A DNA stretch of 48,760 bases from Micromonospora rosaria (GTDB lineage Bacteria > Actinomycetota > Actinomycetes > Mycobacteriales > Micromonosporaceae), in the NCBI RefSeq assembly GCF_001567585.1, contig NZ_LRQV01000043.1, positions 1-48,760 on the forward strand. Reading direction: 5' to 3'. Of this stretch, positions 8,804 through 20,979 are shown in pieces. The notes beneath the pieces are model-generated. The model was not told the DNA's origin. It worked only from the letters and a program-made list of their open reading frames with translations, and did not search any database. A program made the position numbers and the translations under genes. The first letter of the stretch is position 1. Each line of letters begins with the position of its first letter.

Positions 8804-9730
8804 ATGCAGCGGTGGCGGGGGTACGACGCGACGCCGGGCGGCTGGGGGCGGTCGGTGGTGACCATCGGCGTCTTCGACGGTGTGCACCGGGGGCACCAGG
8901 CGACCATCGGGCACGCGGTGGCCCGCGCCCGGGAACTCGGCGTGCAGTCGGTGGTGGTGACGTTCGACCCGCACCCGGCCGAGGTGGTGCGCCCCGGGTC
9001 GCACCCGGCCGTGCTGACCGAGCCGGCCCGCAAGGCGGAACTGATCGAGGCCCTCGGCGTCGACGCGCTCTGCGTGGTGCCGTTCACCCCGGAGTTCTCC
9101 CGGCTCTCCGCCGAGGCGTTCGTGCACGACATCCTGGTCGCGAACCTGCACGCCACCCTGGTCGTGGTGGGTGCCAACTTCCGCTTCGGGCACCGCGCCG
9201 CCGGTGACGTGGCGCTGCTGGAACGTCTCGGCCGGACCTTCGGCTTCGGGGTGGAGGGCGGCCCGCTGGTCGCCGAGGGGGGCACGGTCTTCTCGTCCAC
9301 GTACATCCGGTCCTGCATCGACGCCGGGGACATGGCCGCCGCCGCGGCGGCGCTGGGCCGCCCGCACCGGCTGGAGGGGGTGGTGGTCCGGGGCGACCAG
9401 CGCGGCCGGGAGCTGGGCTTCCCCACCGCCAACCTGCTCTGTCACGGGTACGCGGCGGTGCCGGCGGACGGGGTGTACGCCGCCCGGCTGGTCCGGCGCG
9501 GGCATCCCGACCTGGCCGCGGCCGTGTCGGTCGGCACCAACCCGACCTTCTCCGGCCGGGAGCGTCGGGTGGAGGCGTACGCGCTCGACTTCTCCGGTGA
9601 CCTCTACGGCGAGCGGGTGGCCCTGGACTTCGTCGCCCGGCTGCGCGGTCAGGTGCGGTACGACGCGGTCGAGCCGCTGCTGGCGCAGATGGGCGAGGAC
9701 GTGACGCAGGTCCGCGAGCTTCTCCTCTGA
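8804..9730 (+). CDS. ribF: Bifunctional riboflavin kinase / FMN adenylyltransferase
   Basis: RibF converts riboflavin to FMN and then FAD. The 308-residue protein has the N-terminal nucleotidyltransferase domain (GVFDGVHRGHQ with the HxGH motif, TFDPHP, SSTYIR) and the C-terminal flavokinase domain (GRELGFPTANL and a Glu-containing strand near the end). ATG 8804 is preceded by GGAGAGGGA. It follows truB in the order usual for actinobacteria. The 110-bp gap before it holds only a short GC-rich spacer with a duplicated CGGTAGG(A/C)G. Confidence 0.95.
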   Translation: MQRWRGYDATPGGWGRSVVTIGVFDGVHRGHQATIGHAVARARELGVQSVVVTFDPHPAEVVRPGSHPAVLTEPARKAELIEALGVDALCVVPFTPEFSRLSAEAFVHDILVANLHATLVVVGANFRFGHRAAGDVALLERLGRTFGFGVEGGPLVAEGGTVFSSTYIRSCIDAGDMAAAAAALGRPHRLEGVVVRGDQRGRELGFPTANLLCHGYAAVPADGVYAARLVRRGHPDLAAAVSVGTNPTFSGRERRVEAYALDFSGDLYGERVALDFVARLRGQVRYDAVEPLLAQMGEDVTQVRELLL

Positions 9731-9786
9731 CATCCCGGCGGACCTTCACCGGGCGGTTCGACGGTGAGCTGGTACTCTGGCGGGGA

Positions 9787-9882
9787 CGTCGGCTGACCGA
9801 CGATGGGCCTCGCGTGCCTGCACGACGCCGCGGGTGCGAGGTTCAGTCCGTCCGGTGTTCCCGCTCAACCGGGGCGACGGAC
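9787..9882 (+). promoter_or_regulatory. Structured rpsO leader, probable S15 autoregulatory RNA
   Basis: Three nested hairpins precede rpsO. CGTCGG (9787) pairs with CCGACG (9797-9802) over a CTGA loop. CCTCGC (9808) pairs with GCGAGG (9836-9841). AGTCCGTC (9845) pairs with GACGGACT (9876-9883), extended by CGGT/ACCG across a 4-nt bulge. The last stem ends 50 nt before the ATG. S15 is known to bind such leaders and repress its own mRNA in several phyla; that this one does so is inferred. Confidence 0.5.
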
Positions 9883-9932
9883 TTCACGTGGCGAACCCGA
9901 CTCACGTGACGAACCCAGAGAACAGGGAGAAA

Positions 9933-10202
9933 ATGGCGCTCGACCAGGAGAGCAAGGCCAAGATCCGGGCGGAGTACGCGACCGCCGAGGGTGACACCGG
10001 TTCGCCCGAGGTGCAGGTGGCTGTCCTCACCAAGCGGATCGCCGAGCTGACCGAGCACCTGAAGGTGCACAAGCACGACCACCACAGCCGCCGTGGGCTG
10101 CTGCTGCTGGTGGGCCGGCGTCGCCGGCTGCTCAACTACGTCCAGAAGAAGGACATCAACCGCTACCGGTCGCTCATCGAGCGACTCGGCCTGCGCCGGT
10201 GA
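9933..10202 (+). CDS. rpsO: 30S ribosomal protein S15
   Basis: S15 binds the central domain of 16S rRNA and is a primary assembly protein. The product is 89 residues, the usual length, with the conserved [27 protein letters not shown] and [12 protein letters not shown] segments. ATG 9933 is preceded by AGGGAGA with good spacing; longer frames upstream run through the structured leader and are not coding. pnp follows after 234 bp, the arrangement found widely in bacteria including Streptomyces. Confidence 0.98.
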   Translation: MALDQESKAKIRAEYATAEGDTGSPEVQVAVLTKRIAELTEHLKVHKHDHHSRRGLLLLVGRRRRLLNYVQKKDINRYRSLIERLGLRR

Positions 10203-10208
10203 CGTGAC

Positions 10209-10236
10209 GGGGGAGCGGCCGACCGGCCGCTCCCCC
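10209..10236 (+). terminator. rpsO-pnp intergenic hairpin (terminator or RNase III site)
   Basis: A perfect 12-bp stem, GGGGGAGCGGCC with its complement, closes a GACC loop 7 nt after the rpsO stop. In Streptomyces the hairpin between rpsO and pnp is partly read through and is cut by RNase III to set pnp expression. The same role is likely here by position, but the sequence alone cannot separate termination from processing. Confidence 0.7.
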
Positions 10237-10436
10237 GTGCGGCGTCACCACCGAAGAACCGGGCCACGCGACCAACCCGAGAAGGGGAGCCGCTCAGCGC
10301 ACCGGTCTCCGGTAGTGGCCTCCGGGCGGCCCGGCTCGACAGCCGGCCCGTCCGGGCGCTTCGATCGAAGACCGGCCGTCTGAACCAGCTCCTCACGCGT
10401 CGCGGGGCCCCCGATGCGAAGGAGTAAGTCCAGAAC

Positions 10437-12794
10437 ATGACCGAGACCAACCTCGGCACCGAACACCGCACCGCCGTGATCGACAACGGGTCCTTCGGCA
10501 CCCGTGAGGTCACCTTCTCCACCGGTCGGCTGGCCCGCCAGGCCGCCGGCTCCGTCATCGCCCAGCTCGGCGAGACGGTCGTGCTCTCCGCCACCACCGC
10601 CGGCAAGCAGCCGAAGGAGCAGTTCGACTTCTTCCCGCTGACCGTGGACGTGGAGGAGCGGATGTACGCCGCGGGCCGGATCCCCGGCTCGTTCTTCCGC
10701 CGCGAGGGCCGGCCCAGCGAGGACGCGATCCTCACCTGCCGGCTGATCGACCGGCCGCTGCGCCCGTCGTTCGTCAAGGGCCTGCGCAACGAGGTCCAGG
10801 TCGTCGAGACCGTCCTCGCGCTCGACCCGCAGCACCCGTACGACGTGGTGGCGATCAACGCCGCCTCGATGTCGACCAAGCTCTCCGGCCTGCCGTTCTC
10901 CGGCCCGATCGGGGCGACCCGGATGGCGCACGTGGACGGCCAGTGGGTCGCCTTCCCGACCCACGAGGAGCTGGCCCGGGCCACCTTCGACATGGTGGTC
11001 GCCGGTCGTGCCCTGCCGGACGGCGACGTCGCGATCATGATGGTCGAGGCCGAGGCCACCGAGCACACCGTGGCGCTGGTCGCCGGCGGCGCGCCCGCCC
11101 CGACCGAGGAGGTCGTGGCCAGCGGCCTGGAGGCCGCCAAGCCGGCCATCCGCGAGCTGTGCCGCGCGCAGAGCGAGCTGGCCGAGGTGGCCGCCAAGCC
11201 GGTCGCCGAGTTCCCGGTCTTCCTGGAGTACTCCGACGACGCCTACGACGCGGTGGCCGAGCTGGTCCGCGCCGAGGTCGCCGAGGCGCTGAAGATCGCC
11301 GGCAAGGCCGACCGTGAGGAGGCCCTGGACCGGGTCAAGGCCCGCGTCGGCGAGGAGCTGGCCCCGCGTTTCGAGGGCCGGGAGAAGGAGCTGTCGGCGG
11401 CGTTCCGGTCGCTGACCAAGTCCGAGGTCCGTAACCGGGTACTGCGCGAGCAGGTCCGCATCGACGGCCGGGGCCCGCGGGACATCCGCCCGCTGACCGC
11501 CGAGGTCGGCGTGCTGCCCCGGGTGCACGGCTCGGCGCTGTTCGAGCGCGGCGAGACCCAGATCCTGGGCGTCACCACGCTGAACATGCTGCGCATGGAG
11601 CAGTCGCTGGACACCCTCTCCCCGGAGAAGTCCAAGCGCTACATGCACAACTACAACTTCCCGCCGTACTCCACCGGTGAGACCGGTCGGGTCGGCTCGC
11701 CGAAGCGGCGGGAGATCGGCCACGGCGCGCTCGCCGAGCGGGCGCTGATCCCGGTGCTGCCGTCGCGGGAGGAGTTCCCGTACGCGATCCGGCAGGTCTC
11801 CGAGGCGCTCGGCTCGAACGGCTCCACCTCGATGGGGTCGGTCTGCGCCTCCACCCTGGGTCTGCTCTCGGCGGGTGTGCCGCTGAAGGCCCCGGTCGCC
11901 GGCATCGCCATGGGCCTGATCTCCGACGAGGTCGAGGGCAAGACCGAGTACGTGACGCTGACCGACATCCTCGGCGCCGAGGACGCCTTCGGCGACATGG
12001 ACTTCAAGGTCGCCGGCACCCGGGACTTCGTCACCGCGCTCCAGCTCGACACCAAGCTCGACGGCATCCCGTCGGACGTGCTGGCCGCCGCGCTCCAGCA
12101 GGCGCACGAGGCCCGGCAGACCATCCTCGACGTGATGCAGGCGGCGATCGAGGCCCCGGCCACCATGTCGGACTACGCGCCGCGGGTCACCACGGTGAAG
12201 ATCCCGGTCGACAAGATCGGCATGGTGATCGGCCCGAAGGGCCAGACCATCAACGCCATCCAGGACGAGACCGGCGCCGAGATCTCCATCGAGGACGACG
12301 GCACGATCTACGTCGGCGCGACCAACGGCCCGTCGGCGCAGGCGGCGGTGGAGCGGATCAACGCGATCGCCAACCCGACGCTGCCGAAGCTCGGGGACAA
12401 GTTCCTCGGCACGGTGGTCAAGACGGCCGCGTTCGGCGCGTTCGTCTCGCTGCTGCCGGGCCGCGACGGCCTGCTGCACATCTCCAAGGTGGGCGACGGC
12501 AAGCGGGTCGAGAAGGTCGAGGACTTCCTCAACGTCGGCGACAAGGTCGAGGTGGAGATCGCCGACATCGACCAGCGCGGCAAGATCTACCTGGACAAGG
12601 TCCGCCCGGAGGGCGCCGAGGCGCCGGCCGCCGGTGAGGCCCCCGGTGGCGAGCGTCCGGCCAGCCGGGACCGGGGCGACCGGGCCCCGCGCGACCGGGG
12701 TGACCGCGACCGGGGCGGGCGTGGCCCGGAGCGGGGCGAGGGTGGCGAGGGCGGCGGCGAGTCGCGCCCGCGTCGCCGGACCCGGCACAGCTAG
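10437..12794 (+). CDS. pnp: Polyribonucleotide nucleotidyltransferase (PNPase)
   Basis: PNPase degrades RNA phosphorolytically 3' to 5' and, in actinobacteria, also adds 3' tails. The 785-residue protein has the family order: RNase PH domain 1 (about residues 15-150), a helical linker, RNase PH domain 2 (about 335-560), a KH domain containing [10 protein letters not shown], and an S1 domain ([15 protein letters not shown] to ISKVGD). It ends in an Arg/Gly/Asp-rich disordered tail of about 50 residues, longer than in E. coli. ATG 10437 has AAGGAG at 10419-10424. A very strong terminator follows the stop by 8 nt. Confidence 0.98.
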   Translation: MTETNLGTEHRTAVIDNGSFGTREVTFSTGRLARQAAGSVIAQLGETVVLSATTAGKQPKEQFDFFPLTVDVEERMYAAGRIPGSFFRREGRPSEDAILTCRLIDRPLRPSFVKGLRNEVQVVETVLALDPQHPYDVVAINAASMSTKLSGLPFSGPIGATRMAHVDGQWVAFPTHEELARATFDMVVAGRALPDGDVAIMMVEAEATEHTVALVAGGAPAPTEEVVASGLEAAKPAIRELCRAQSELAEVAAKPVAEFPVFLEYSDDAYDAVAELVRAEVAEALKIAGKADREEALDRVKARVGEELAPRFEGREKELSAAFRSLTKSEVRNRVLREQVRIDGRGPRDIRPLTAEVGVLPRVHGSALFERGETQILGVTTLNMLRMEQSLDTLSPEKSKRYMHNYNFPPYSTGETGRVGSPKRREIGHGALAERALIPVLPSREEFPYAIRQVSEALGSNGSTSMGSVCASTLGLLSAGVPLKAPVAGIAMGLISDEVEGKTEYVTLTDILGAEDAFGDMDFKVAGTRDFVTALQLDTKLDGIPSDVLAAALQQAHEARQTILDVMQAAIEAPATMSDYAPRVTTVKIPVDKIGMVIGPKGQTINAIQDETGAEISIEDDGTIYVGATNGPSAQAAVERINAIANPTLPKLGDKFLGTVVKTAAFGAFVSLLPGRDGLLHISKVGDGKRVEKVEDFLNVGDKVEVEIADIDQRGKIYLDKVRPEGAEAPAAGEAPGGERPASRDRGDRAPRDRGDRDRGGRGPERGEGGEGGGESRPRRRTRHS

Positions 12795-12802
12795 TACCAC
12801 CG

Positions 12803-12843
12803 ACCGGCCGGGTGGGCGCCACAGGCGTCCACCCGGCCGGTTT
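12803..12843 (+). terminator. Strong intrinsic terminator after pnp
   Basis: An 18-bp stem (12803-12820 with 12824-12841, one G-U pair) closes an ACA loop and is followed by TT. It is one of the most stable hairpins in the window and ends the rpsO-pnp unit. Confidence 0.9.
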
Positions 12844-12889
12844 CGTGACATCGCACCCCCACCCCTCGTCGACCCGAGAGCAGGTTTCC

Positions 12890-16099
<3,210 letters not shown>

Positions 16100-16183
16100 C
16101 CCCCGGTGTCGTCTCCGTCCGTCCGGGCCACCGTAGGCCAGGGGGGTGACAGAACGACGGGCCCCGCGCCGGGCGGGGCCGCC

Positions 16184-16762
16184 TCACGCCGGCTCGGCCG
16201 CCGGGGGCACCGTCACGTGCAGCCGGACCTGGGGCACGAGCATGTCGTCGACGTCCAGCGCGCGGGCCGCCCCGTCCAGCTCCCAGCCCGCGCTGGTGAG
16301 GAACTTCCGGGTCGGCTCGTCGCCGTCGAAGGCCCAGGCCACCGCGCGGTCGAGGCCGTCGGCCCGCCACCCGTCGACCATCGCCGCGAGCAGCCGGCTG
16401 CCGTGCCCCCGCCGCCCCCAGCGGGGCTCGACCAGCAGGTCGGTCACGGCCGCGACGCCGTCGCCGAGCCCCTCGGCCGGCTCGTTCGGGGCCAGCGCCT
16501 CGGCGTCGGCCGGGCCGGAGGCGGCAAACCCCACCAGATAGGATTGCTCGGCCTGTTCGACGGCGACCAGCACCCGGTGCGCGTCGGAGGGCGGCTGGAG
16601 CACCGCCGCGCTCCACCGCCGGGCGAGATACTCCTCGTCCAGGTTGTCCAGCACGTGCCGGGGCAGGATCCGGCGGTACGCGACCCGCCAGGTCGCGAGC
16701 TGGATGCGTGCGATCTCACCGGCGTCGTCACCACGCGCCGGGCGGACGTACCCGAGAGCCAT
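16184..16762 (-). CDS. GNAT family N-acetyltransferase
   Basis: A 192-residue protein with the acetyl-CoA-binding segment VTDLLVEPRWGRRGHGSRLL (R/QxxGxG pattern) and the GNAT strand/helix order. The acyl acceptor is unknown. ATG 16762 is preceded by TAGGCT with an 8-nt gap, so it is probably leaderless. It is divergent from the GT87-type gene with 35 bp between starts, so promoter elements of the two must overlap. The downstream sigma-factor gene reads in the same direction after 84 bp. Confidence 0.85.
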   Translation of the reverse strand: MALGYVRPARGDDAGEIARIQLATWRVAYRRILPRHVLDNLDEEYLARRWSAAVLQPPSDAHRVLVAVEQAEQSYLVGFAASGPADAEALAPNEPAEGLGDGVAAVTDLLVEPRWGRRGHGSRLLAAMVDGWRADGLDRAVAWAFDGDEPTRKFLTSAGWELDGAARALDVDDMLVPQVRLHVTVPPAAEPA

Positions 16763-16797
16763 GGCACGTGAGCCTACGCAGGGCGAGGAGGGTGACG

Positions 16798-18162
16798 GTG
16801 GCGCAGGGTCCCGGTCAGGCGCGGGCGGGGCGGTCCGGCCGGACGGTCGGGCAGGTGCTCGCGGTGCTGCTCCTGGCCGTCGTGGTGGCCTGGTTCCTCT
16901 CCGTGGCCGCCGTCCGGCACGGCTTCTTCGACCTCAACGTGTACTACGGGGCGCTCACCTTCTGGGTGCACGACGGCGGCGAGATCTACGACTTCCTCAA
17001 GCCCGGCACCCAGTACGGCTTCACCTACCCGCCGTTCGCCGCGCTGGTCATGCTCCCGATGGCGTACCTGTCGTGGCACGCGGCGATCGTGGTCAGCGTC
17101 ACCGCCAGCGTGGCGGTCAGCGCGGTGGTGATCTGGTGGCTGCTCGACCCGGTCGCCCGCCGCAGCGGCTGGACCCGCTGGTTCACCCTCGCCGTGGCGC
17201 TCTGCCTGGCGGCGGCCTTCGAGCCGATGCGGGAGACGGTCAACTTCGGCCAGGTCAACATGCTGCTGCTCTTCCTGGTCGCGGTGGACCTGCTGCGCCT
17301 GCTGCCGGCCGGCAGCCGCTGGGCGGGGGTGGGCATCGGCCTAGCCACCGCGATCAAGCTGACCCCCGGGATCTTCCTCGTCCACCTGCTGGTCACCCGG
17401 CAGCGGCGGGCCGCGTTGACCGCGACCGGCACCGCCGCCGGCACCACGCTGCTCGCCGCCGCGCTCTTCCCGAACGCCTCCCGGGAGTTCTGGACCAGCG
17501 CGCTGTGGAACACCGGCCGGGTGGGGGAGCTGGCGTTCGTCTCCAACCAGTCGCTGCGCGGGGTGGTGGCCCGGCTCTCCCCGGACCACCCGAGCACCCT
17601 GGCCTGGGTGGCCCTGGTGCTGGTCACCCTGGCGGTCTGGGCGTGGCGCATCCGGGCCGCCGCGGCGGCCGGCGACCACGCCACCGGGTTCGCCCTGACC
17701 GGCGTGGTGATGTGCCTGGTCAGCCCGGTGACCTGGGTGCACCACCTGGTCTGGCTGCTGCCCGGGTTGATCCTGCTGGTCGACAACGGCATGGCCGCGC
17801 CCGCCCGCAGCCCCCGGCGCCGCCTGCTGCTGGTCGCCGCCGCCCTCGGGTACCTCCTGCTGATCAGCCGGATCGTCTGGGCCTGGGAGGGGGACTCCGG
17901 CGGCCTGGACGGCTTCCTGGGCAGTAACACCTACGTCTGGATCAGCCTGGCCCTGCTGGTGTTCCTGCCGATCCGGCGTGGCGGCGTCCCGGCCGGTGAC
18001 GCCCCGACCGGCCCGCCGCCGTCCGCCGGGTCGGCCGGCCCGCCCCCGGCCGGGCCCGGGTCAGCCGCCGACCGCTCCGGCGTAACGCAGCTCGACCAGC
18101 CCGACCGGGGTACGCCCACCGGCCAGCGGCACCGGGTAGGTGGCGCGCTCCCCGTCGGGTGA
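16798..18162 (+). CDS. GT87 / DUF2029 membrane mannosyltransferase-like protein
   Basis: A 454-residue polytopic protein with ten or more hydrophobic segments. The family signature is an Asp just after the first helix (HGFFDLNVYYGA), followed by YPPFAAL and NFGQVNMLLL. Relatives are polyprenyl-phosphate-mannose-dependent alpha-1,2-mannosyltransferases such as mycobacterial PimE, which act on the outer face of the membrane. The product here is unknown. GTG 16798 has GAGGAGG at 16785-16791 with 6-nt spacing. The Pro/Gly-rich C-terminus overlaps the convergent GNAT gene by 102 bp, so either the last ~34 residues are a dispensable tail or a frameshift lies near the end. Confidence 0.85.
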   Translation: MAQGPGQARAGRSGRTVGQVLAVLLLAVVVAWFLSVAAVRHGFFDLNVYYGALTFWVHDGGEIYDFLKPGTQYGFTYPPFAALVMLPMAYLSWHAAIVVSVTASVAVSAVVIWWLLDPVARRSGWTRWFTLAVALCLAAAFEPMRETVNFGQVNMLLLFLVAVDLLRLLPAGSRWAGVGIGLATAIKLTPGIFLVHLLVTRQRRAALTATGTAAGTTLLAAALFPNASREFWTSALWNTGRVGELAFVSNQSLRGVVARLSPDHPSTLAWVALVLVTLAVWAWRIRAAAAAGDHATGFALTGVVMCLVSPVTWVHHLVWLLPGLILLVDNGMAAPARSPRRRLLLVAAALGYLLLISRIVWAWEGDSGGLDGFLGSNTYVWISLALLVFLPIRRGGVPAGDAPTGPPPSAGSAGPPPAGPGSAADRSGVTQLDQPDRGTPTGQRHRVGGALPVG

Positions 18163-18612
18163 CAACCCGGCCCGCGCGCAGAACCGGCGGGCCCGCTGGT
18201 TGGCCGCCAGCACCCAGAGCCGGTACTCGGTCCAGCCCCGGTCGGCCAGCCCGGCCCGCGCCGCCGCGAGCAGCGTGCCGGCCGTACCGTCGCCCCAGCG
18301 GGCCGGCTCGACGAAGAGCGAGACCACCTCGCCGTACGCCGGGTCCAGGTCGTCCCGGTCCTGGTTGTTGCGGTACGGGCCGAACGAGGTGAAGCCGACC
18401 ACCCGGCCACCCGCCTCGGCGAGGAGTGTGGTGAACGGGTGCTCCGGCGCGGCGGTGCCGAGGTCCCGCCGCCGCTGGGCCCAGGCGGCGACGTTGAGCC
18501 GGGCCAGCACCTCCTCGGGCATGATCCCGGCGTACCCGGACCGCCAGCCGTGCACGTGCACCCGGGCGACCGCCTCGGCGTCGTCGGGCCCCTCACGGCG
18601 GATCGTCACCAT
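18061..18612 (-). CDS. GNAT family N-acetyltransferase
   Basis: A 183-residue acetyltransferase. The acetyl-CoA motif region reads VSLFVEPARWGDGTAGTLL, and an N-terminal HVHGWRSGYAGIMPEEVL segment is typical of this GNAT subgroup. The substrate is unknown. ATG 18612 gives the normal length; a longer frame upstream is not supported by codon use. It is divergent from the AlkX-like gene (79 bp between starts), and its 3' end overlaps the GT87-type gene. It resembles the 16184 gene in its opening (RxxWRxxYxxI) and may be a distant paralogue. Confidence 0.85.
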   Translation of the reverse strand: MVTIRREGPDDAEAVARVHVHGWRSGYAGIMPEEVLARLNVAAWAQRRRDLGTAAPEHPFTTLLAEAGGRVVGFTSFGPYRNNQDRDDLDPAYGEVVSLFVEPARWGDGTAGTLLAAARAGLADRGWTEYRLWVLAANQRARRFCARAGLSPDGERATYPVPLAGGRTPVGLVELRYAGAVGG

Positions 18613-18691
18613 GGCACCGTTGTATGCCCCGGTACGCCCCGAGTCCAGGTTCCCCGTGTCGTGTCGTACCCGTGTCTTAGGGTTCCTGGCG

Positions 18692-19921
18692 ATGGCCGTA
18701 CCGGAAACGCTCTCCCTCGCCCAGGCCCGCCGGGTGGCGCTCGCCGCCCAGGGCTTCGCCGACCCGGCGCCCACCGCCGTGCCCACCCGCCGGCACCTGC
18801 GCCGGGTGCTCGACCGGGTCGGGCTGATCCAGATGGACTCGGTCAACGTCCTGCAACGGGCGCACTACCTGCCGCTGTACAGCCGCCTCGGGGCCTACCC
18901 GACCGTGCTGCTGGACGCCGCCGCCTACCGCCGCCCCCGGGAGCTGTTCGAGTACTGGGGGCACGAGGCCTCCCTGGTGCCGGTGGCGCTGCACCCGGCG
19001 CTGCGCTGGCGGATGGCGCGGGCACATGACGAGGCCTGGGGCGGGATGCGGCGCATCGCCCAGGAGCAGCCCGGACTGGTCGCCTGGGTCCGCGACGAGG
19101 TGGCCGCGCGGGGCCCGCTCACCGCCGCCGAGATCGAGCACGACGCGCCCCGGGAGACCGGCAACTGGGGCTGGAACTGGTCGGCGGTCAAGCGCGCCCT
19201 GGAGTACCTGTTCTGGGCCGGGGAGGTCACCGCCGCCGAGCGCACCACCTCCTTCGCCCGCCGGTACGACCTGCCCGAGCGGGTGCTGCCGGCGACGGTG
19301 CTGGCCGCGCCCACCCCGACCGACGCGGACGCCCACCGGGCCCTGGTCGCGATCGCCGCCCGCAGCCTCGGCGTGGCCGCCGAGCCGGAGCTGCGTGACT
19401 ACTTCCGGCTGCCGCTGGCCGGTGCCCGGCGGGCGGTCGCCGAGCTGGTCGAGGCGGGCGAGTTGACGCCGGTGCGGGTGCCCGGCTGGCGGCACCAGGC
19501 GTATCTGCACACCCAGGCCCGGCTGCCCCGCTGGGTGCGGGGGAACACCCTGGTCAGCCCCTTCGACCCGCTGATCTGGGAGCGGGGGCGCACGGAACGC
19601 CTCTTCGGCCTCACCTACCGGATCGAGATCTACGTCCCGGCGGCGCAGCGGGTGCACGGCTACTACGTCCTGCCGTTCCTCCAGGGTGAGCGGTTCACCG
19701 CCCGGGTCGACCTCAAGGCCGACCGTAAGGCCCGGGTGCTGCTAATGCCGGCCGCCTGGATCGAGCCCGGCGCGGACCCGGGCGAGACGGCCGTCGCGCT
19801 GGCGGCCGAGCTGCGCCGGCTCGCCGGGTGGCTGGGCCTCGACACGGTGGCCCCGCCCGCCGCCGGTGACCTCGCCGGTCCGCTGGCCGCCGCGTTGGCG
19901 AGCCGCTCCGGTGTACCGTGA
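18692..19921 (+). CDS. YcaQ/AlkX-type winged-helix DNA glycosylase
   Basis: A 409-residue member of the YcaQ (HTH_42, DUF1006) family. Members such as E. coli YcaQ and Streptomyces AlkZ unhook interstrand crosslinks or remove bulky alkyl adducts. The catalytic QxD motif is visible as Q47-M-D49 in LIQMDSVN, and the wing motif region as YWGHEASL. The substrate here is inferred. TAGGGT (18678-18683) lies 8 nt before ATG 18692, consistent with a leaderless mRNA. The stop overlaps the next gene's GTG by 4 nt. Confidence 0.85.
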   Translation: MAVPETLSLAQARRVALAAQGFADPAPTAVPTRRHLRRVLDRVGLIQMDSVNVLQRAHYLPLYSRLGAYPTVLLDAAAYRRPRELFEYWGHEASLVPVALHPALRWRMARAHDEAWGGMRRIAQEQPGLVAWVRDEVAARGPLTAAEIEHDAPRETGNWGWNWSAVKRALEYLFWAGEVTAAERTTSFARRYDLPERVLPATVLAAPTPTDADAHRALVAIAARSLGVAAEPELRDYFRLPLAGARRAVAELVEAGELTPVRVPGWRHQAYLHTQARLPRWVRGNTLVSPFDPLIWERGRTERLFGLTYRIEIYVPAAQRVHGYYVLPFLQGERFTARVDLKADRKARVLLMPAAWIEPGADPGETAVALAAELRRLAGWLGLDTVAPPAAGDLAGPLAAALASRSGVP

Positions 19922-20541
19922 GCGGCGTGACGAGCGTTGACGGAGCCACCGCCCAGCCCGGCCCCGCGAGCACCCCCACCGAGCCGTCCGGCCCCGCCGA
20001 GGCCGGTCCTGCCGCAGCCGGCGCGTCGGTGCCGGTGCCGCCGTACCCGGGTGCTCCGCCCGTCCCGCCCGTGCCGCCGCACCTGGTCGCCGAGCCGGAC
20101 CGGCTGACCCGCTTCGTGACCCGGCTCTACGCGCGCTCGCCGCGCTGGGTGGTGCCGCTGGCGGCGGTCGGCTGTGTCGCCGCCGGCATCGGCTACACGC
20201 TGCTCAGCGACCCGACCCGGTCCGCCCCCGACGCGGTCCCGTCCTGCCTGCTCAAGCTGACCACCGGGCTGGACTGTCCCGGCTGCGGCGGCACCCGCGC
20301 GCTCTGGTACGTGCTGCACGCCGACATCCCCGCCGCCGCCCGCCACCACTTCCTCTTCGTCTTCGCCCTGCCCTTCCTGGCGTACCTCTTCGTCGCCTGG
20401 GCCGGCCGGGAGGCGTTCGGCTGGCGCCTGCCCGAGCTGCGGATCAGCCCGAAGATGATCGGTGGCTTCCTCGGCGTCTGGCTGGCCTTCTCCGTCGCCC
20501 GCAACCTGCCCTGGGCCCCGTTCACCAGCCTCTACGTCTGA
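19918..20541 (+). CDS. DUF2752 family membrane protein
   Basis: A 207-residue protein with a Pro/Ala-rich N-terminal ~60 residues followed by about three hydrophobic helices. The DUF2752 signature is TTGLDCPGCGGTRALWYVLHAD, a CPxCGxTR motif that may bind metal. Function is unknown. It begins at GTG 19918 overlapping the previous stop (GTGA); GTG 19927 is an alternative. Translational coupling to the glycosylase gene does not by itself imply related function. Confidence 0.85.
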   Translation: MSGVTSVDGATAQPGPASTPTEPSGPAEAGPAAAGASVPVPPYPGAPPVPPVPPHLVAEPDRLTRFVTRLYARSPRWVVPLAAVGCVAAGIGYTLLSDPTRSAPDAVPSCLLKLTTGLDCPGCGGTRALWYVLHADIPAAARHHFLFVFALPFLAYLFVAWAGREAFGWRLPELRISPKMIGGFLGVWLAFSVARNLPWAPFTSLYV

Positions 20542-20686
20542 CCGACCGGGCGGGGCCGGCTCGGCTGCCGGGCCCTGCCGGGCTGGCCGCCGCCCCGGGA
20601 GCGAACCGTCTCGGCGGTCCTGTCGAGCTGCCCCACCGGTGGGACCACGATCCCGTCGCCACGCCCCCGCTTCCTGCGTGCTCCGT

Positions 20687-20730
20687 CCACCCGCCTGCGC
20701 CCCACCCGCCTGCGCCCCACCCGCCTGCGC
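20687..20730. repeat. 15-bp tandem repeat, three copies
   Basis: CCCACCCGCCTGCGC occurs at 20701-20715 and 20716-20730, and 14 of its 15 bases at 20687-20700. A decayed copy may follow. The unit is a multiple of three but no real gene contains it. Confidence 0.85.
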
Positions 20731-20943
20731 GCCCAACACCACCTGCTCTCGCCTGCGCCCCGCAAGCGCCGGCGTCCCACCCGCTGGGGCTGCCGTCGGC
20801 CTGCCCGGCCTCGTGCCCCGTTCGTGTGCCCCGTTCAAGAGGGCAGCTCGAAAGGGGGCGGGCGGTGGCACCGCCGCCGCGCCGGGCGGGTGCGGCACCG
20901 GGTCGGGCATCGGGTGGGGCATGTCTCGGGCGGTATGCCGGAG

Positions 20944-20979
20944 TTGGGCGGACAGCCGGCGGCCACTACAGTCGCAGGA
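20944..20979 (+). promoter_or_regulatory. thyX promoter, leaderless
   Basis: TTGGGC (20944-20949) and TACAGT (20967-20972) are separated by 17 bp, the ideal spacing for the housekeeping sigma factor. The thyX ATG begins 8 nt after the -10, where transcription should start. Confidence 0.65.

Larger units (their letters stand above)
20542..20979. other. Intergenic region before thyX, with a tandem repeat
   Basis: No convincing gene lies in these 438 bp; frames here lack the GC-biased third position. It contains three near-identical 15-bp units (CCCACCCGCCTGCGC) at 20687-20730 and a sigma-A-like promoter at its right edge. No clear terminator hairpin follows the DUF2752 gene. Confidence 0.6.

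Noticed and set aside
10245..12851. Very long open frame antisense to pnp, and similar long antisense frames over infB-rbfA, truB, lhr and others
   Set aside because: High GC content opens frames on the opposite strand. They lack family motifs, and the sense genes have strong conserved domains.
20532..20780. Minus-strand frame with repeated RRRVG before thyX
   Set aside because: It is only the translation of the 15-bp tandem repeat and has no other protein features.
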